Shown here piece by piece: positions 6,731-7,016 of a stretch of DNA of 7,016 nucleotides. Source of the DNA: Chloroflexi bacterium RBG_16_64_43 (GTDB lineage: Bacteria > Chloroflexota > Anaerolineae > Anaerolineales > RBG-16-64-43); NCBI GenBank assembly GCA_001796965.1, contig MGOA01000158.1, positions 1 to 7,016 of the forward strand, read 5' to 3'. The notes below the pieces were generated by a model, which was not told the origin of the DNA, searched no databases, and saw nothing but the letters and a program-made list of their open reading frames with translations. The position numbers and the translations under genes were made by a program. Within the stretch, counting starts at the first letter, position 1. Each line of letters opens with the position of its first letter.

Positions 6731-6820
6731 GCTCACGAGGCGCTGGGATGCACGACGCCCCCTGGCCCCAGGTCGATACCTGTTTCGGATAAGCGTCGAG
6801 TAGTGAAGTTAGCGGGAATT

Positions 6821-6840
6821 ACACGCTCACCACAGCGTGT
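6821..6840 (-). other. Small perfect hairpin in the leader
   Basis: ACACGCT at 6821-6827 pairs with AGCGTGT at 6834-6840 around a 6-base loop. It is a clean 7-bp stem about 130 bases into the predicted transcript. The role is unknown, and chance is possible. Confidence 0.35.
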
Positions 6841-6921
6841 CGGCAGCGCTGTACCCAATCGAATAGGATGGTGCGCTCAGTTGTTGGGTGCCTGGCCCCG
6901 CCTGCGCAGCGTTGGGTGGAT

Positions 6922-6933
6922 CGGCGTACGCCG
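6922..6933. promoter_or_regulatory. 12-bp palindrome CGGCGTACGCCG downstream of the promoter, possible operator
   Basis: This is a perfect 12-base dyad centred about 40 bases after the predicted transcription start. A dimeric repressor could bind there and block elongation, but no regulator gene is in view and a palindrome of this length is not rare in such GC-rich DNA. Confidence 0.25.
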
Positions 6934-6974
6934 GCTGGCGGGTCCCTCCAGGGCAGTTCGTAGGTATTAGGGCG

Positions 6975-7003
6975 ATTATACGCATGTGACACGGCTTTGT
7001 CAA
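6975..7003 (-). promoter_or_regulatory. Perfect-consensus sigma-70-type promoter for the liv operon
   Basis: On the minus strand TTGACA (7003-6998) is followed by a 17-base spacer and TATAAT (6980-6975). Both hexamers match the housekeeping consensus exactly at the optimal spacing, and they stand out in this GC-rich sequence. Transcription should begin near 6968 and read leftward into livK. No other promoter of similar quality is seen upstream of livK. Confidence 0.88.
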
Positions 7004-7016
7004 CTTCAGCCCCGAT

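Larger units (their letters stand above)
6591..6968 (-). other. Long 5' leader of the liv operon
   Basis: If transcription starts about 7 bases after the -10 element, the untranslated region before livK is about 378 bases. It holds a 12-bp palindrome, a 7-bp hairpin, a strong Shine-Dalgarno-like site, a hairpin with two alternative folds and a possible small ORF, each listed separately. I find no recognisable T-box, glycine, SAM or other standard riboswitch core. Regulation by the leader is an inference from its length and structure. Confidence 0.5.

Noticed and set aside
6710..6735. Plus-strand CACCTCCTTTC, resembling the 3' end of 16S rRNA
   Set aside because: Only 11 bases match and no flanking rRNA sequence is present. 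It is better read as a Shine-Dalgarno site on the minus strand.
6591..6968. A standard riboswitch or T-box in the livK leader
   Set aside because: I could not find the T-box AGGGTGG-type antiterminator sequence or other familiar conserved cores. The leader is therefore described only as structured.
1..7016. Mobile elements, CRISPR arrays, tRNA or rRNA genes
   Set aside because: No transposase motifs, terminal repeats, regularly spaced repeats or cloverleaf sequences were seen; both ends of the window are occupied by ordinary gene or leader sequence.

Overview
The window holds one high-GC bacterial operon on the minus strand and the start of a downstream gene. The operon encodes a complete five-component ABC uptake system of the LIV (branched-chain amino acid / hydrophobic amino acid, HAAT) type, in transcription order livK-livH-livM-livG-livF. 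A same-strand cinA-type gene follows and runs off the left edge. The organism looks like a member of the Chloroflexota (Anaerolineae-like). This rests on the high GC content, the binding protein being a lipoprotein with a long Ala/Pro/Thr linker after the lipobox, and the general character of the proteins. It is an inference from style, not a database match.

Layout from right to left, following transcription. At 6975-7003 there is a minus-strand promoter with a perfect TTGACA, a 17-base spacer and a perfect TATAAT. About 380 bases of leader follow. The leader contains a 12-bp palindrome, two hairpin regions and a possible 40-codon upstream ORF. That ORF is preceded (with a longer gap than usual) by an anti-SD complement of 11 bases, and its stop codon overlaps the livK start. 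livK (substrate-binding lipoprotein, 6590-5313) comes next. A near-perfect 33-base palindrome (16-bp stem) sits between livK and livH. Then come livH (5199-4099), livM (4102-2534), livG (2537-1740) and livF (1722-1009). livH/livM and livM/livG are joined by 4-base ATGA overlaps. livF follows livG by 17 bases, with its own GAGGAG ribosome binding site. A 167-base gap with two hairpins separates livF from cinA (841 to beyond position 1).

How the genes work together: LivK, anchored outside the membrane by a lipid, captures the substrate and delivers it to the LivH/LivM permease pair. The LivG/LivF ATPases drive transport. The hairpin after livK could let livK be made in excess of the membrane components, a common need in these systems. 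The substrate cannot be read from the sequence: branched-chain amino acids are the default, but family members also carry other amino acids, amides or urea.

The genes themselves are ordinary. The less usual points are the long structured leader with its possible coupled leader peptide, the inter-cistronic palindrome, the N-terminal membrane extension of LivM (about 190 residues) and a changed motif at the start of the CinA deamidase domain. I see no new defence, mobile or biosynthetic system, and no tRNA, rRNA, CRISPR or insertion sequence.
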